64,000 bases of DNA from Mesorhizobium sp. B2-3-12 (GTDB lineage Bacteria > Pseudomonadota > Alphaproteobacteria > Rhizobiales > Rhizobiaceae). Under the pieces are notes generated by a model. That model was not told the DNA's origin. It made no database searches and was given only the letters and a program-made list of their open reading frames with translations. The first letter of the stretch is position 1; every line of letters starts with the position of its first letter. The translations under genes were made by a program, and so were the position numbers. Positions 1-9,248 of this stretch are shown here, piece by piece. The stretch covers positions 186,001-250,000 of the forward strand of contig NZ_VFVR01000009.1 in NCBI RefSeq assembly GCF_006442205.1, given 5' to 3'.

Positions 1-25
1 GCGGACCTGAAAAGTGCCAGCAGTC

Positions 26-1195
26 ATGAAATCGGAACAGCCTGCCATCCTGATCCTCGGGACGCGCGGCATTCCAGCGGCCCATGGCGGTTTTGAAACC
101 TTCGCCGAGAAGCTGGCGCTGTTTCTTGCCGGGCGCGGCTGGAAGGTCGGCGTCTACTGCCAGGAGGAGGTCGAGCGGGTCGACCAGAGGGTGCGCGTCG
201 ATAGCTGGAAAGGCATCGACCTCATTCACATCCAGGTCGCCTCCAAAGGCCCGCGCGCGACGCTGGAATTCGACTGGCAATGCGTGCTCGACGCCGCCCG
301 GCGGCCCGGCGTCTGCCTGGTGCTCGGCTATAATGGCGCGGTCTTCCTGACCTGGCTGCGGCTGATGCGGCGCAAGATCATCACCAACATGGACGGCATC
401 GAATGGCGCCGGCCCAAATGGGGCGTGGCGGCGCGCACATGGTTCTGGCTCAACGAGTGGATCGGCGCCTGGGCCTCGCACCGTCTGGTCGCCGACCATC
501 CCGTGATCGCCGATCACCTGGCGACGCGCCGGCCGCGCAGCGCCATCGGCACCATCACCTATGGCGCCGATCCGGTGACGTCGGCGCCGGAGGCGCCGGT
601 ACGCGCGCTCGGCCTCGAACCTGGAAAATACCTGATCTCGATCGCGCGCATCGAGCCCGACAACAACATCCTGCCCATCGTCGAGGCCTTCTGCAGCCAG
701 AAGCGCGACATGAAGCTGCTCGTGCTGGGCACGCTTTCCCCTGACATCCCCTATCATGTCGCCGTTCGCAAGGCGGCCAACGCGTCGGTGGTGCTGCCCG
801 GCGCCATCTACGACCAGGCGGCGGTGAAGGCGCTGCGTTTTCACGCGCGCGCCTATATGCATGGCCACACGGTCGGCGGCACCAACCCGTCTCTGGTCGA
901 GGCGCTGGCCGCCGGCAACATGGTCATCGCCCACGACAACCCATACAACAGATGGACCGCCGGCGCGGCCGCCGTCTTCTTTACCGACAGGCAGAGCTGC
1001 GCCGAGCGCATGCGACAGGCGCTGGAGGATGACGCCCTGGTCAGGACTTGCGGCGAGGCGGCGAGAGCCCGCGCCAACGAAGTCTTCCGCTGGGACGATG
1101 TCCTGCTCGCCTACGAAGCTGAAGCCTACCGCCTTCTGGGTGTGAGCGCCGCGGCTGCCGTGCCGCTCGACCGCCCCTCGCCCGGCGCCGTATGA
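26..1195 (+). CDS. DUF1972-type glycosyltransferase (GT4-like)
   Basis: Probably transfers a sugar from a nucleotide donor to a lipid-linked exopolysaccharide intermediate at the inner face of the membrane. The N-terminus has the DUF1972 pattern (GTRGIPAAHGGFETFAEKL, residues about 10-28). The C-terminal half resembles a GT-B fold, with ISIARIEPDNN near residue 210 and the donor-site NPSLVEALAAGN near 292. An in-frame TGA lies at bases 8-10, so the gene starts inside the window. ATG is preferred, but a GTG 12 bases upstream (position 14) is possible and neither has a strong ribosome-binding site. The stop overlaps the next start (ATGA), indicating translational coupling to the GH5 gene. Sugar specificity cannot be read from the sequence. 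Confidence 0.85.
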   Translation: MKSEQPAILILGTRGIPAAHGGFETFAEKLALFLAGRGWKVGVYCQEEVERVDQRVRVDSWKGIDLIHIQVASKGPRATLEFDWQCVLDAARRPGVCLVLGYNGAVFLTWLRLMRRKIITNMDGIEWRRPKWGVAARTWFWLNEWIGAWASHRLVADHPVIADHLATRRPRSAIGTITYGADPVTSAPEAPVRALGLEPGKYLISIARIEPDNNILPIVEAFCSQKRDMKLLVLGTLSPDIPYHVAVRKAANASVVLPGAIYDQAAVKALRFHARAYMHGHTVGGTNPSLVEALAAGNMVIAHDNPYNRWTAGAAAVFFTDRQSCAERMRQALEDDALVRTCGEAARARANEVFRWDDVLLAYEAEAYRLLGVSAAAAVPLDRPSPGAV

Positions 1196-2469
1196 CGGGC
1201 TGGTCGCGACGGCGGCTGCTGCGGACCGCGCTGTCGACGGCGCTGCTGCCCGCCGCGGCCACTCTCTCGTCCGCCCCACCCGCTTCGGCCGCTTCGGCCG
1301 CCACCGGGGAATGGCGCTTCCGCCGCGGCGTCAATGCCTGGCCCTGGTTCGCGCTGACACGCGAGTTTCCCGCGCCGCGCACCGACTATGCCTGGCCGCC
1401 CTTCCAGTCGCAGCGGCCGGTGCCGACACGCGACGACCTTCGCCGGCTGCGCCGAACCGGGCTCGATTTCATCCGCTTGCCGGTCGACCCCGGGCCATTC
1501 CTGGCCGCCGACGCTGCCACGCGCGCGAAATTGCTGGCGATGCTGGACGACGCCGTCGCGGCCGCCCTCGATGCCGATCTCGGCATCATCGTCAACGTGC
1601 AGGCCAACGGCGCCACCCACTACTGGACCCCCGACCGCATGGTCTCCAGCACCGCCGCGCCCGAATTCAATGCCTATCGCGCGCTGGTCGGCGAGCTTGC
1701 CGGCAGGCTGCGGCGCTTCCCGGCGGGCATGGTGGCGCTGGAGCCGGTCAACGAGCCGCCGCAATCCTGCTCCTCCAACGTCTGGTCAAACGTCCAGGCG
1801 GCCCTTCTGACGGCTGCCAGGGCATCGTCGTCGACCTTGCCGCTGGTCGTCACCGGCGGCTGCGGCTCGATGGTGAGCGGGCTGGCAGCGCTCGACCCGG
1901 AGCCGCTGGCGGCCTTCGAGCCGATCCTGTTCACCTTCCACTTCTACGAACCCTATCTGTTCAGCCACCAGGGCGCGCCCTGGATGCGCGAGCCCGTCTA
2001 CCGCGCGCTGAACAACGTGCCATGGCCGGCCTCAGCCGGTTCGCTGGAGGCGACGCTGGCCTCGGTCAGGGCGCGCATGGCTGAGGATACCGAGACCTCC
2101 GAAGCGGACAAGCAGGCCGCCTATGCCGAAACCGAACGCGTGCTGAAGGTCTATTTCGATGCTCGGCCAGACCGCTGGTTCATCGACAAATACCTGAGCC
2201 AGGCGCGCGCCTGGGCAGACAGAAACGGCATCGCGCCTGGCCGAGTCATCATGGGCGAATTCGGCGCGCTGCGCACCGACGCCCGCTACACCGCAGCCCC
2301 CAACCCCGACCGTGCCCGCTACATCGCCGATGTCAGGCAGAGCGCCGAGGCATCAGGCTTCCCCTGGGCCTTCTGGGACCTCTTCGACGGCATGGGCATG
2401 ATGGACGACACGACGCGCGCGCTCGACCCGGCGATGGTGGATGCGCTCGGGTTGCGGATGCCGGAGTAG
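1192..2469 (+). CDS. Exported glycoside hydrolase family 5 (cellulase-like)
   Basis: A secreted endo-glycosidase that may trim or release the polysaccharide made by the neighbouring genes. The N-terminus carries a Tat-like signal (SRRRLLRTA then a hydrophobic stretch and an Ala-rich cleavage region, residues 4-36). GH5 hallmarks are visible: EPVNEPPQ (acid/base Glu, about residue 185), the FTFHFYEPYLF His-Tyr segment near 245, and GEFGALR (nucleophile Glu, about 354). At 425 residues it fits a single-domain GH5. It overlaps the glycosyltransferase stop by 4 bases, so the two form an operon. Rhizobial EPS loci often include such glycanases. Substrate unknown. Confidence 0.85.
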   Translation: MTGWSRRRLLRTALSTALLPAAATLSSAPPASAASAATGEWRFRRGVNAWPWFALTREFPAPRTDYAWPPFQSQRPVPTRDDLRRLRRTGLDFIRLPVDPGPFLAADAATRAKLLAMLDDAVAAALDADLGIIVNVQANGATHYWTPDRMVSSTAAPEFNAYRALVGELAGRLRRFPAGMVALEPVNEPPQSCSSNVWSNVQAALLTAARASSSTLPLVVTGGCGSMVSGLAALDPEPLAAFEPILFTFHFYEPYLFSHQGAPWMREPVYRALNNVPWPASAGSLEATLASVRARMAEDTETSEADKQAAYAETERVLKVYFDARPDRWFIDKYLSQARAWADRNGIAPGRVIMGEFGALRTDARYTAAPNPDRARYIADVRQSAEASGFPWAFWDLFDGMGMMDDTTRALDPAMVDALGLRMPE

Positions 2470-2507
2470 CGATTAACCTACCAAGACTAGCCGAGCGCCT
2501 ACCCTCT

Positions 2508-2570
2508 CTTCGTCATCTTAGGGCGAACCAAGAAGCGAAGCGACGCGGCGCAGATCCTAGGATGACGAAG
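2508..2570. repeat. Short copy of a dispersed inverted-repeat element
   Basis: The ends are inverted (CTTCGTCAT and ATGACGAAG). The inside carries GCGACGCGGCGCAGA, also found in two longer relatives of about 217 bp at 34321-34537 and 55849-56066. This 63-bp copy looks like an internally deleted derivative. It supplies the stop codon of the polymerase gene on the minus strand and sits between two convergent genes. Confidence 0.75.
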
Positions 2571-3903
2571 CGCGGGGGTGCGTCTGGGGTCCGCGCACCC
2601 TTTGTGCGTCCGACCCCACCTCCCGCACCGGCCTGTACAGCGCCAGCGCGATCACCACGAACTTGGTCATCAGCGTCGTCTTGGACGCAAGGCTTTCGGA
2701 GGTGTTGAGCAGGATCAGCCAGCCCAGCATCGTCAGCCAGATGCCGGCATGGCAGCGGCGTGCCACTTCGTGCATGAACAGCACGAAGCCGAAAAATAGC
2801 AGGAGCGTGAAGAAGGCGCCCTGATAGAGGACCAGGCGGATGATCGGGTTCTCGATGCCCTGTTCGAGGCCGTTGATGCGGCGCAGGCTTTCGATGAGAT
2901 CGATATCGGGCCCCACGATCAGGTCGCGCAGCTCCAGATGTTTGAAGAGCTCGAACATTTCGACGCGGGCATTGGCGCTGCCGCTGTCAGACACGAAGCG
3001 CTCCAGCAGCGCGTCGAAGAAGCCCCAGGAGAACAGCATGCCGAGCACGACCGGCAGCAGCGAGGCGAGCAGGACCGCAAGAGCGGCACCCGGCAGGCTG
3101 ATGCGTCCTCGCCGCAGATAGGCCACGCCGCTGAAAAGCAGGTAGATGCCGCCGAGCGCGATCGTCGTCACCATCGCCGAGCGCCCGCCAAACGAGACCA
3201 GCGCCGCGCATTGCAGGCCGATCAGCCCGAGCCGCATCGGCATGGACAGCGATCGCGAACCCGAGAGCAGCGCCAGCACATAGATCGAGGTGACCGTGGC
3301 GTTGGACAGCGGATGGCCTTGGAGCGCCGTCGAGCGCAGGTCGTTCATGAACACCGCGCCGTCGAGCCGGTAGGGAAAGACCAGCGTCTTGGTGGCGAAC
3401 TCGAACAGGGCCAGCAATGCGTTCGCCGTCATCACCGCGTGGACGACGGTCCGTATCCGGGCGAAGGTCCTTTCGTCGTCCTCGGCCAGCATCATCACCA
3501 GCAGCGCCGGCGCCACGAACGTGTCGATCATGCCGGCCATGCCGGGCCGCTGCCTGACGATGACGACGACCAGCAGCAAGATCGAGATGACCGCCATCAG
3601 CGCGCTCGCCGGCCGCCGGTCGGCGATGGCCAGCGTGTAGCCGACCGGGTTGCCGAAGGTGCAGGCGCGCCAGGCAAACATCAGCACCAGCAGATAGGTC
3701 GAGGGATGGATCTTGGTCGCCGGATTGCCGGTCAGGCCATCGTAATTATAGCCGACCAGCCACAGCATCCCGCCAGAGATGGCGAACAGCAGCGCCACCA
3801 CCGCGACAAGGCCGTAGCCGGTCACCCAGTCGAGCGAGTGGCCGCCGGGGCGCGCGGCCGTGCCCTGGCCCCAGCCGGCTGCCGGGGCGGCGGGCCGAGC
3901 CAT
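2557..3903 (-). CDS. O-antigen ligase / Wzy-like polysaccharide polymerase
   Basis: Integral membrane protein of about 448 residues with roughly ten to twelve hydrophobic segments and a large polar loop (around FVSDSGSANARVEMFELF). This is the arrangement of the O-antigen ligase/Wzy_C family, which joins lipid-linked repeat units into polymer on the periplasmic side. The chosen ATG is one base after the stop of the upstream Wzz-like gene, implying coupled translation; a longer frame would run 81 bases into that gene. The last codons and stop fall inside a dispersed repeat, so the original C-terminus may have been altered. Linkage with the co-polymerase gene supports a Wzx/Wzy-type pathway, although no flippase is visible. 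Confidence 0.85.
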   Translation of the reverse strand: MARPAAPAAGWGQGTAARPGGHSLDWVTGYGLVAVVALLFAISGGMLWLVGYNYDGLTGNPATKIHPSTYLLVLMFAWRACTFGNPVGYTLAIADRRPASALMAVISILLLVVVIVRQRPGMAGMIDTFVAPALLVMMLAEDDERTFARIRTVVHAVMTANALLALFEFATKTLVFPYRLDGAVFMNDLRSTALQGHPLSNATVTSIYVLALLSGSRSLSMPMRLGLIGLQCAALVSFGGRSAMVTTIALGGIYLLFSGVAYLRRGRISLPGAALAVLLASLLPVVLGMLFSWGFFDALLERFVSDSGSANARVEMFELFKHLELRDLIVGPDIDLIESLRRINGLEQGIENPIIRLVLYQGAFFTLLLFFGFVLFMHEVARRCHAGIWLTMLGWLILLNTSESLASKTTLMTKFVVIALALYRPVREVGSDAQRVRGPQTHPRASSS

Positions 3904-3904
3904 C

Positions 3905-6043
3905 TCAGGCCGCCTCGTCGACCAGCAAGGCGCCGGTCGGCAACCGTCCCATGACGGAAATGGCTTGCGAGGCCGCCGTGACATCGCGCATCGGCGTCGC
4001 GTTCAGCGTGGCGACGAGCACGATCTCGTCGACCATGGCGACCAGCGGCGAGGCGTTGAGATTGTCGGCCAGCGCGCCGCCGTCAACGACGACGAGGTCG
4101 AAATTGCGGCTCGCCTGGGCCAGCATATGCTGCGTGAAATAGACGCCCTGCGCCTCGGAGAAGGCGGCCTTCGGCCGTCCCTTGCCCAGGACCGCGACAT
4201 TGCTGCCGGGCGCGAACTGGCTTAGCGCCTCGAAAGCGTATTCGCCGCGCAGCACGTCGAGCAGGCCGGGCTGCGGCTCCTTCTGGCTCTTGCCGCCATT
4301 GGTGTCGATGAACAGCACGCGGCTGCCGCGCGCGGCCGCCGCATTGGCCAGCAGGCGCGCCACCCGGCCCCGCTGCGCGGCATCCTCTGGCGCCGACGTC
4401 AACAGGATCGATGGCACCAGCGGCCAGTTCGGCGGACGCCGGCTGGAGGCGAACAGGCGTCTCAGCGCCAGGCCCGCGACCGCATCCATCTTCTGCGCGG
4501 CCGGCGTGGCGGCGCCGCCGAAAGGCCACCAGCGGCGGCGCGCCGGTTTTGCCGGCAGCACGCCCACCACCGGCGCCTCGATGGCCGATTGCATCTGCGC
4601 GCTGGAAAGCACCGTTGGCGACGAATATTCCGCGATCAGCGCCATGCCGGTGCCGAGCCCCAGCCCGCCGAAGAACGCGCCGAACACCAGCAGCAACAGC
4701 GGCGGCCAGCTCTTCTTCAGGGCGGGCATGGCGCTGGAGATGATGCGCGCATTGGTGCTGTCGACATTGATCTGCTCGCGCGTTTCCTGCGCCCGCTGCA
4801 GATAGGTGGCGTAGACGGAGCGCACCGCCTCGAGATCGCGCTGCAATTCGCGCAGCTTGACCGATGCCTGGTCGGTGTCGAGCGATTTGCTCTTCATGCC
4901 GGCGACCTTGGCCTCCAGCGCCTGCTGGTTGGCCAGCGCCCGCTCGTAGTCGGTTTCGGCGGCGGTGACGATGCGGCCGAGTTCGCGCGCGATGAGCTGG
5001 CGCGTGTCGCGCAGCTGCTGCTGGGCCGCGATCATCGAAGGATGGCGCGGCCCCAGTTCGGTACCGAGCTGCGAGAGCTGGTCGACAAGCGTCGCCTCTT
5101 GCGTGCGCAGGCTCGAAATCACCGACGAGCGCATGGCCTCGGAGGTCGCGTCGGGCGCGCCGCCCTGCTTGCGCAACTGGTCGACCTGCGCCTTCAGTGC
5201 CGCGGTGCGGCTCTGCGCGGCCGACAGCTGCGTGTTGATCTCGGTCAATTCCTGGTCGCTGACCAGATTGCCCGCCGCCATCACCATGTTGTTGGCGGAC
5301 TTGTAGGCCTCGACCGCGTTCTCGGCCTGCTGGACGCGCTTGCGCTGCTCGTCGAGCCGCGCGGTGATGGAATCGGAAGCATCCGTGGCCATCTTGGCGC
5401 GCGCGCTCGCCTGGTCGGCGAGGTAGGCCTGCGCGATGGCATTGGCGAGCATCGCCGCCTTGTCGGCGCTCTTGGCGGTGACGATGACGTCGAGGACCAG
5501 CACCTTGTCGGCCCGCTTCACCGCCAGCCGCCGGCGCAGCGCATCGAGTGTCTTGCCCGTCTTGTCGGTTTCGGCCGAGCCACCGCCCAACAGACGGCTC
5601 AGCAACCCGCCCTGCCCGTTGAATTCGGGATCCTCGGTCAGGTTGGTTGCCGCGATCGCCCTGAGCAGTACGCCGCTCGACTGGACGACGGCGACCTGGC
5701 TTTCCACCATGGTGATGCCGCCATCGGGCGGAACCCGGCTCGGATTGACGTCGTTGGTGACCACCTGCAGGTCTTGCGGATCGACGATGATCTCCGCCAC
5801 CGAACTGTAGAGCGCCGGGGTGAACAGCCCATAGAGCAGCGCCGCAAGGGTCAGCAGCAAGGCGGTGGCGAGGATCAGGAAACGGCGGCGCACCAATATG
5901 CGCTTCACGTCACCCAGTTCGACACTCGAGGATGGATAGGAGGCGGCCGGCATCGGCTCCGGCGCGGCATATTGCATCCCCTCCGGAGCGTGTTGTTGCG
6001 GCAACGAGAGCAGGGATGATTGCAAAGGTCGCTCCGACAACAC
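3905..6043 (-). CDS. Polysaccharide co-polymerase (Wzz / BY-kinase-like, ExoP/GumC type)
   Basis: An inner-membrane chain-length regulator of about 712 residues. After a short cytosolic N-terminus comes TM1 (FLILATALLLTLAALLYGL, around residue 53), then a long periplasmic coiled coil (about 180-420), a Pro-rich TM2 (around 450) and a C-terminal P-loop-like domain. The kinase part looks inactive. Where BY-kinases have a GK[ST] Walker A it reads SAPEDAAQRGRVARLL, the Walker A-prime reads FIDTNGG, the Walker B region is DLVVVDGG, and the C-terminal Tyr cluster is absent. It is probably a structural co-polymerase. The start is GTG, preceded by TTTTGGGG; the exact start is uncertain. Confidence 0.88.
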   Translation of the reverse strand: MLSERPLQSSLLSLPQQHAPEGMQYAAPEPMPAASYPSSSVELGDVKRILVRRRFLILATALLLTLAALLYGLFTPALYSSVAEIIVDPQDLQVVTNDVNPSRVPPDGGITMVESQVAVVQSSGVLLRAIAATNLTEDPEFNGQGGLLSRLLGGGSAETDKTGKTLDALRRRLAVKRADKVLVLDVIVTAKSADKAAMLANAIAQAYLADQASARAKMATDASDSITARLDEQRKRVQQAENAVEAYKSANNMVMAAGNLVSDQELTEINTQLSAAQSRTAALKAQVDQLRKQGGAPDATSEAMRSSVISSLRTQEATLVDQLSQLGTELGPRHPSMIAAQQQLRDTRQLIARELGRIVTAAETDYERALANQQALEAKVAGMKSKSLDTDQASVKLRELQRDLEAVRSVYATYLQRAQETREQINVDSTNARIISSAMPALKKSWPPLLLLVFGAFFGGLGLGTGMALIAEYSSPTVLSSAQMQSAIEAPVVGVLPAKPARRRWWPFGGAATPAAQKMDAVAGLALRRLFASSRRPPNWPLVPSILLTSAPEDAAQRGRVARLLANAAAARGSRVLFIDTNGGKSQKEPQPGLLDVLRGEYAFEALSQFAPGSNVAVLGKGRPKAAFSEAQGVYFTQHMLAQASRNFDLVVVDGGALADNLNASPLVAMVDEIVLVATLNATPMRDVTAASQAISVMGRLPTGALLVDEAA

Positions 6044-6309
6044 TCCATGTGCCCCAAAAGATTAAATTGCGGCTTCAGCCTAGCTATTACTCCAACTGTT
6101 AAAACACTGTTAATTATGTTGGGAGCTCTTCTGATTTCTGGCACGAAGTTTGCGTAGCAAAGGCAACGGCCATGTTGACAGGGCGCAAGCGAGCGGGAAA
6201 CGAATGGAAATGGAGCAACCTCTCCCTCCAGTCCATCCGTCCGCCCGCCTCTCATGCCCGAAATCGAACACCGGCCGGTTACCGACCATCAGAATTCTAG
6301 GGGTGCGAC
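6044..6309. promoter_or_regulatory. Divergent EPS promoter region with Pho-box-like direct repeat
   Basis: A 266-bp AT-richer region between the co-polymerase (minus) and the GINT1-N-like gene (plus). It holds CTGTTAA AACA CTGTTAA at 6096-6113, two 7-bp direct repeats separated by 4 bp. The layout matches a rhizobial Pho box (CTGTCAT-N4-CTGTCAT), but each half differs at two positions. Phosphate control of exopolysaccharide is known in rhizobia; control here is inferred. Confidence 0.4.
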
Positions 6310-7821
6310 ATGCAGGTGAGCCTGCGCCTGGACAGCGACTGCCTCCGAGCTTTTCACCTGCTGCTGCTGCGGCGCCTGGCGGCGCTCGCCGATGTCGAGG
6401 TTCGCGTCGACGCGCGCCCGGGCGGGAGCGGCGTCCCAGGCAGCATCGCGGCCCTGTTCCAGCTTGAAACGGTCATCCATGGCTTGCCCGCGGACGGGTT
6501 GGCCAAGCGCCTGCCGCTGTCGGCGCTGGCCTCCTACAGCACGCCGCCGCCCGCCGTGCCCGACCTCGTGATCGACCTGTGCGGTGACGTGCGGCCGGAA
6601 GGGACACGCGTCTGGCGCGTGACCTATGACGGCGCCGCCGGCGAAGCCGCCCTTCTGGCATCGATCCTCGATGGCCGCACCCCGCTGGCCAGCATCGAGG
6701 AGAACGGCGCCGTCGTCGCCGAAGGACGCCTCGGCACCGAATATGGCGGCATCGCGCTCGCCGCCTTCCAGGACATGCTGGCGCGCACGGCAAGCCTGAT
6801 CGTGGCAGCGGTGACGGGCGCGGCGCGAGGCGCCCTGCCCGTCCTGCCTGAGATGTTGGACGGCGGCGCCGCGCCGTCACTGCCCTCGGCCGGCAAGCTC
6901 GGCGTCAGGGCGGGCAAGGCGCTGGCGCGGCGCATCGTCCAGAAAATCTACCATCTCTGCTACAACGCCCCGCACTGGAAGGTCGGCTGGCGCGAAACCG
7001 GTGGGAAGGATCTGTTCGACCTGCGCGCCCATCCGGCATCGGGTTGGCAGGAACTTCCCGACGACGGCAGCCGCTTCTATGCCGATCCTTTCCCGATCCT
7101 CCACCAGGGACAGGTGACCCTGTTCGTCGAGGACTATATCCATCGTCTGGGCCGCGCCATCATCTCGGCCGTGCCGTTCGGCCCGACGGGACCGATCGGC
7201 CGCCCGGAGCCGGTGCTCGACCTGCCCTACCACCTCTCCTACCCCTTCGTCTTCGAGCGTGACGGCGAGGTCTGGATGGTACCCGAAAGCTGCGCCAACC
7301 GCACGGTCGATCTCTACCGCGCCACCGCCTTCCCCGGCGGATGGGTGAAGGAAGCGACACTGCTCTCCGACATCGTCGCCAGCGACGCCACCCTGGTCGA
7401 GCATGGCGGGCGCTGGTGGCTGTTCGCGACCGTGCGGGACGGTGGCGGCGCCTTCTCCGATGAACTGCATCTGTGGTCGGCGCCGGACTTTCGCGGTCCC
7501 TGGACGCCGCATCCCAAAAATCCGGTGCTGATCGACATCGCCTCGGCGCGGCCGGCCGGCCGCATGGTGCAACGCGGCGGCCAGTTGCTGCGCCCGGTGC
7601 AGGATTGCCGCAGGAGTTATGGCGCCGCGCTCGGCATCGCACGCGTCACTCACCTTGATTTGAATGGCATGGAACAGCTTGTCGAGACCATCTTAACCCC
7701 TGGTCCGCTATGGAGCGGGCGCAAGCTGCACACGCTGAACGAGGCGGGCGGCCTGGAGTTCATCGATGGCTCGGCGATCGCGCCGCGCTGGAAACAAAAG
7801 AGGCGACCGCGGTTAACCTAA
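6310..7821 (+). CDS. GINT1 N-terminal-domain-like beta-propeller protein
   Basis: A protein of 503 residues. Residues about 230-490 resemble the domain found at the N-terminus of plant glucosamine inositolphosphorylceramide transferase and, in bacteria, fused to formyltransferase-like domains. Repeated blades are visible: FYADPFPILHQGQVTLFVED, LSYPFVFERDGEVWMVPES, ASDATLVEHGGRWWLFATV and DELHLWSAPDFRGPWTPHP. This is a five-bladed, GH43-like propeller pattern. The first 200 residues (MQVSLRLDSDCLRAFHLLLL onward) could be a degenerate formyltransferase or glycosyl-modifying domain. Position opposite the EPS genes suggests a role in sugar modification. No signal peptide is seen, so the protein is probably cytosolic. 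Reaction unknown. Confidence 0.65.
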   Translation: MQVSLRLDSDCLRAFHLLLLRRLAALADVEVRVDARPGGSGVPGSIAALFQLETVIHGLPADGLAKRLPLSALASYSTPPPAVPDLVIDLCGDVRPEGTRVWRVTYDGAAGEAALLASILDGRTPLASIEENGAVVAEGRLGTEYGGIALAAFQDMLARTASLIVAAVTGAARGALPVLPEMLDGGAAPSLPSAGKLGVRAGKALARRIVQKIYHLCYNAPHWKVGWRETGGKDLFDLRAHPASGWQELPDDGSRFYADPFPILHQGQVTLFVEDYIHRLGRAIISAVPFGPTGPIGRPEPVLDLPYHLSYPFVFERDGEVWMVPESCANRTVDLYRATAFPGGWVKEATLLSDIVASDATLVEHGGRWWLFATVRDGGGAFSDELHLWSAPDFRGPWTPHPKNPVLIDIASARPAGRMVQRGGQLLRPVQDCRRSYGAALGIARVTHLDLNGMEQLVETILTPGPLWSGRKLHTLNEAGGLEFIDGSAIAPRWKQKRRPRLT

Positions 7822-7910
7822 ACACTTGTTACTACCAGCCACTCGCGCCGGTTGCTTGAGGTTGATCAAGGTCCGGTAGATATTTCCACCACAGATTGTG
7901 GAGCAGAAAG

Positions 7911-9119
7911 ATGACGAGCTTGAAGGGCAGCGAGGCGAGCGCCGCCGAAGCTGTCCCGACCGAGGTCGATGTGGCGATCGTGGGCGCCGGAATGGCGGGC
8001 ACGACCCTGGCAATGGTGCTGGGAAAGGCCGGGCGCAAGGTGGCGCTGATCGATCCGCACCGCGTCCATCATGACGAGTTCAGGGCCGAGAAGATCGGTA
8101 CCGCTCAGATACGGCTGTTCGAGAAGCTCGGCCTCAACGAAACGATCATGCGTCTCGTCACGCCGTTCGACGACATTCATGTCTTCCGCCTCGGCCAGTT
8201 GTTCGCGCGCGAGCGCAGGCCGGAATACGCGTTTTCCTATGGCGCGCTGATCAACGGACTCCGCGATGCCCTTCCCCCGCAGGTACCGCTTACGGTCGGC
8301 AAGGTCATGGAGGTCTCGACCGGACCGGACCGGCAGCGCCTGGTGCTGAGCGATGGCAGCGTCATCATTGCCCGCCTGCTGGTGGTCGCCACCGGCTACA
8401 GCGAAGCGGTGCGGCGCGCCATCGGCGTCGAGCGCGTCGAGCAATCGAAAGCCCATTCGCTGTCGATGGGTTTCGACCTCGCCATTGCGCCGCGCGAATG
8501 CGTCTACCAAGCCGTCACCTGCTACGGCAAGCGGGCAGCGGACCGCGTGGCCTATCTCACCATCTTCCCGCTCGGCGACAAGATGCGGGCCAACATGTTC
8601 GTCTATCGCACCGTGGCCGAACAATGGACGCGGGATTTTCGGGCCGACCCGCAGAAGATGCTTTGCGAATTGATGCCGGAAATATCGGCGCAATGCGGCA
8701 ATTTCGCCGTCGCGAGTCCCGTCGAAGTCAGGCAGATCAACCTGACCACGACGCAAGGCCACCGCCGCGACGGGGTCGTCTTCGTCGGCGACGCGTTCTG
8801 GACGACATGCCCGACGCCGGGCGTCGGCATTGGGCGGGTCATGATCGACATCGATCAGCTCCACTCCGTGCACATTCCACGCTGGCTGGAGACGCCAGGC
8901 ATGGCGGCCGACAAGATCGCCGCTTTCTATGACGATCCGGTCAAGGTGGCCTCCGACGAGGCCGGCATGCGTGTGAGTGTCTACGCCAGGCGGATCACAA
9001 CCGAAAACGGGCTGGAATGGCGCGTGCGGCGCCTGCGTAACAACACGGCACGCCGGCTGATGCTCATCGGCCGCAAGGTGCGCCATTTGGGATCGCGGCG
9101 GCAACCGGGCATGGCGTGA
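7911..9119 (+). CDS. FAD-dependent oxidoreductase / monooxygenase-like protein
   Basis: A flavoprotein of about 402 residues. The N-terminal Rossmann motif VDVAIVGAGMAGTTLAMVL (about residues 17-35) is followed by the acidic ribose-binding LIDPHR. A second FAD motif, VVFVGDAFWTTCPTPGVGIG, lies near 285. This is the PHBH/geranylgeranyl-reductase/halogenase fold group. The diagnostic halogenase WxWxIP motif was not seen. ATG is chosen over an in-frame TTG 15 bases upstream because GGAGCAG precedes it. It follows the GINT1-N-like gene by 89 bases and may be co-transcribed. Substrate unknown. Confidence 0.75.
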   Translation: MTSLKGSEASAAEAVPTEVDVAIVGAGMAGTTLAMVLGKAGRKVALIDPHRVHHDEFRAEKIGTAQIRLFEKLGLNETIMRLVTPFDDIHVFRLGQLFARERRPEYAFSYGALINGLRDALPPQVPLTVGKVMEVSTGPDRQRLVLSDGSVIIARLLVVATGYSEAVRRAIGVERVEQSKAHSLSMGFDLAIAPRECVYQAVTCYGKRAADRVAYLTIFPLGDKMRANMFVYRTVAEQWTRDFRADPQKMLCELMPEISAQCGNFAVASPVEVRQINLTTTQGHRRDGVVFVGDAFWTTCPTPGVGIGRVMIDIDQLHSVHIPRWLETPGMAADKIAAFYDDPVKVASDEAGMRVSVYARRITTENGLEWRVRRLRNNTARRLMLIGRKVRHLGSRRQPGMA

Positions 9120-9248
9120 GGCGCCTCCCAATCTTCCTCGCAATCGAAGACAGCGGTTTCTTTCCACGGGGTTGAAAAAAACAAATCCAGTGCCGTTCGT
9201 TCGGAACAAGCGGCGCGCCGACAGGTTATCCCCGCAGGAGATCCTGTC

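Noticed and set aside
4589..6019. 476-codon plus-strand frame opposite the EPS co-polymerase
   Set aside because: Gln/Arg/His-rich shadow without start signals; the minus strand codes for a clear Wzz-like protein.
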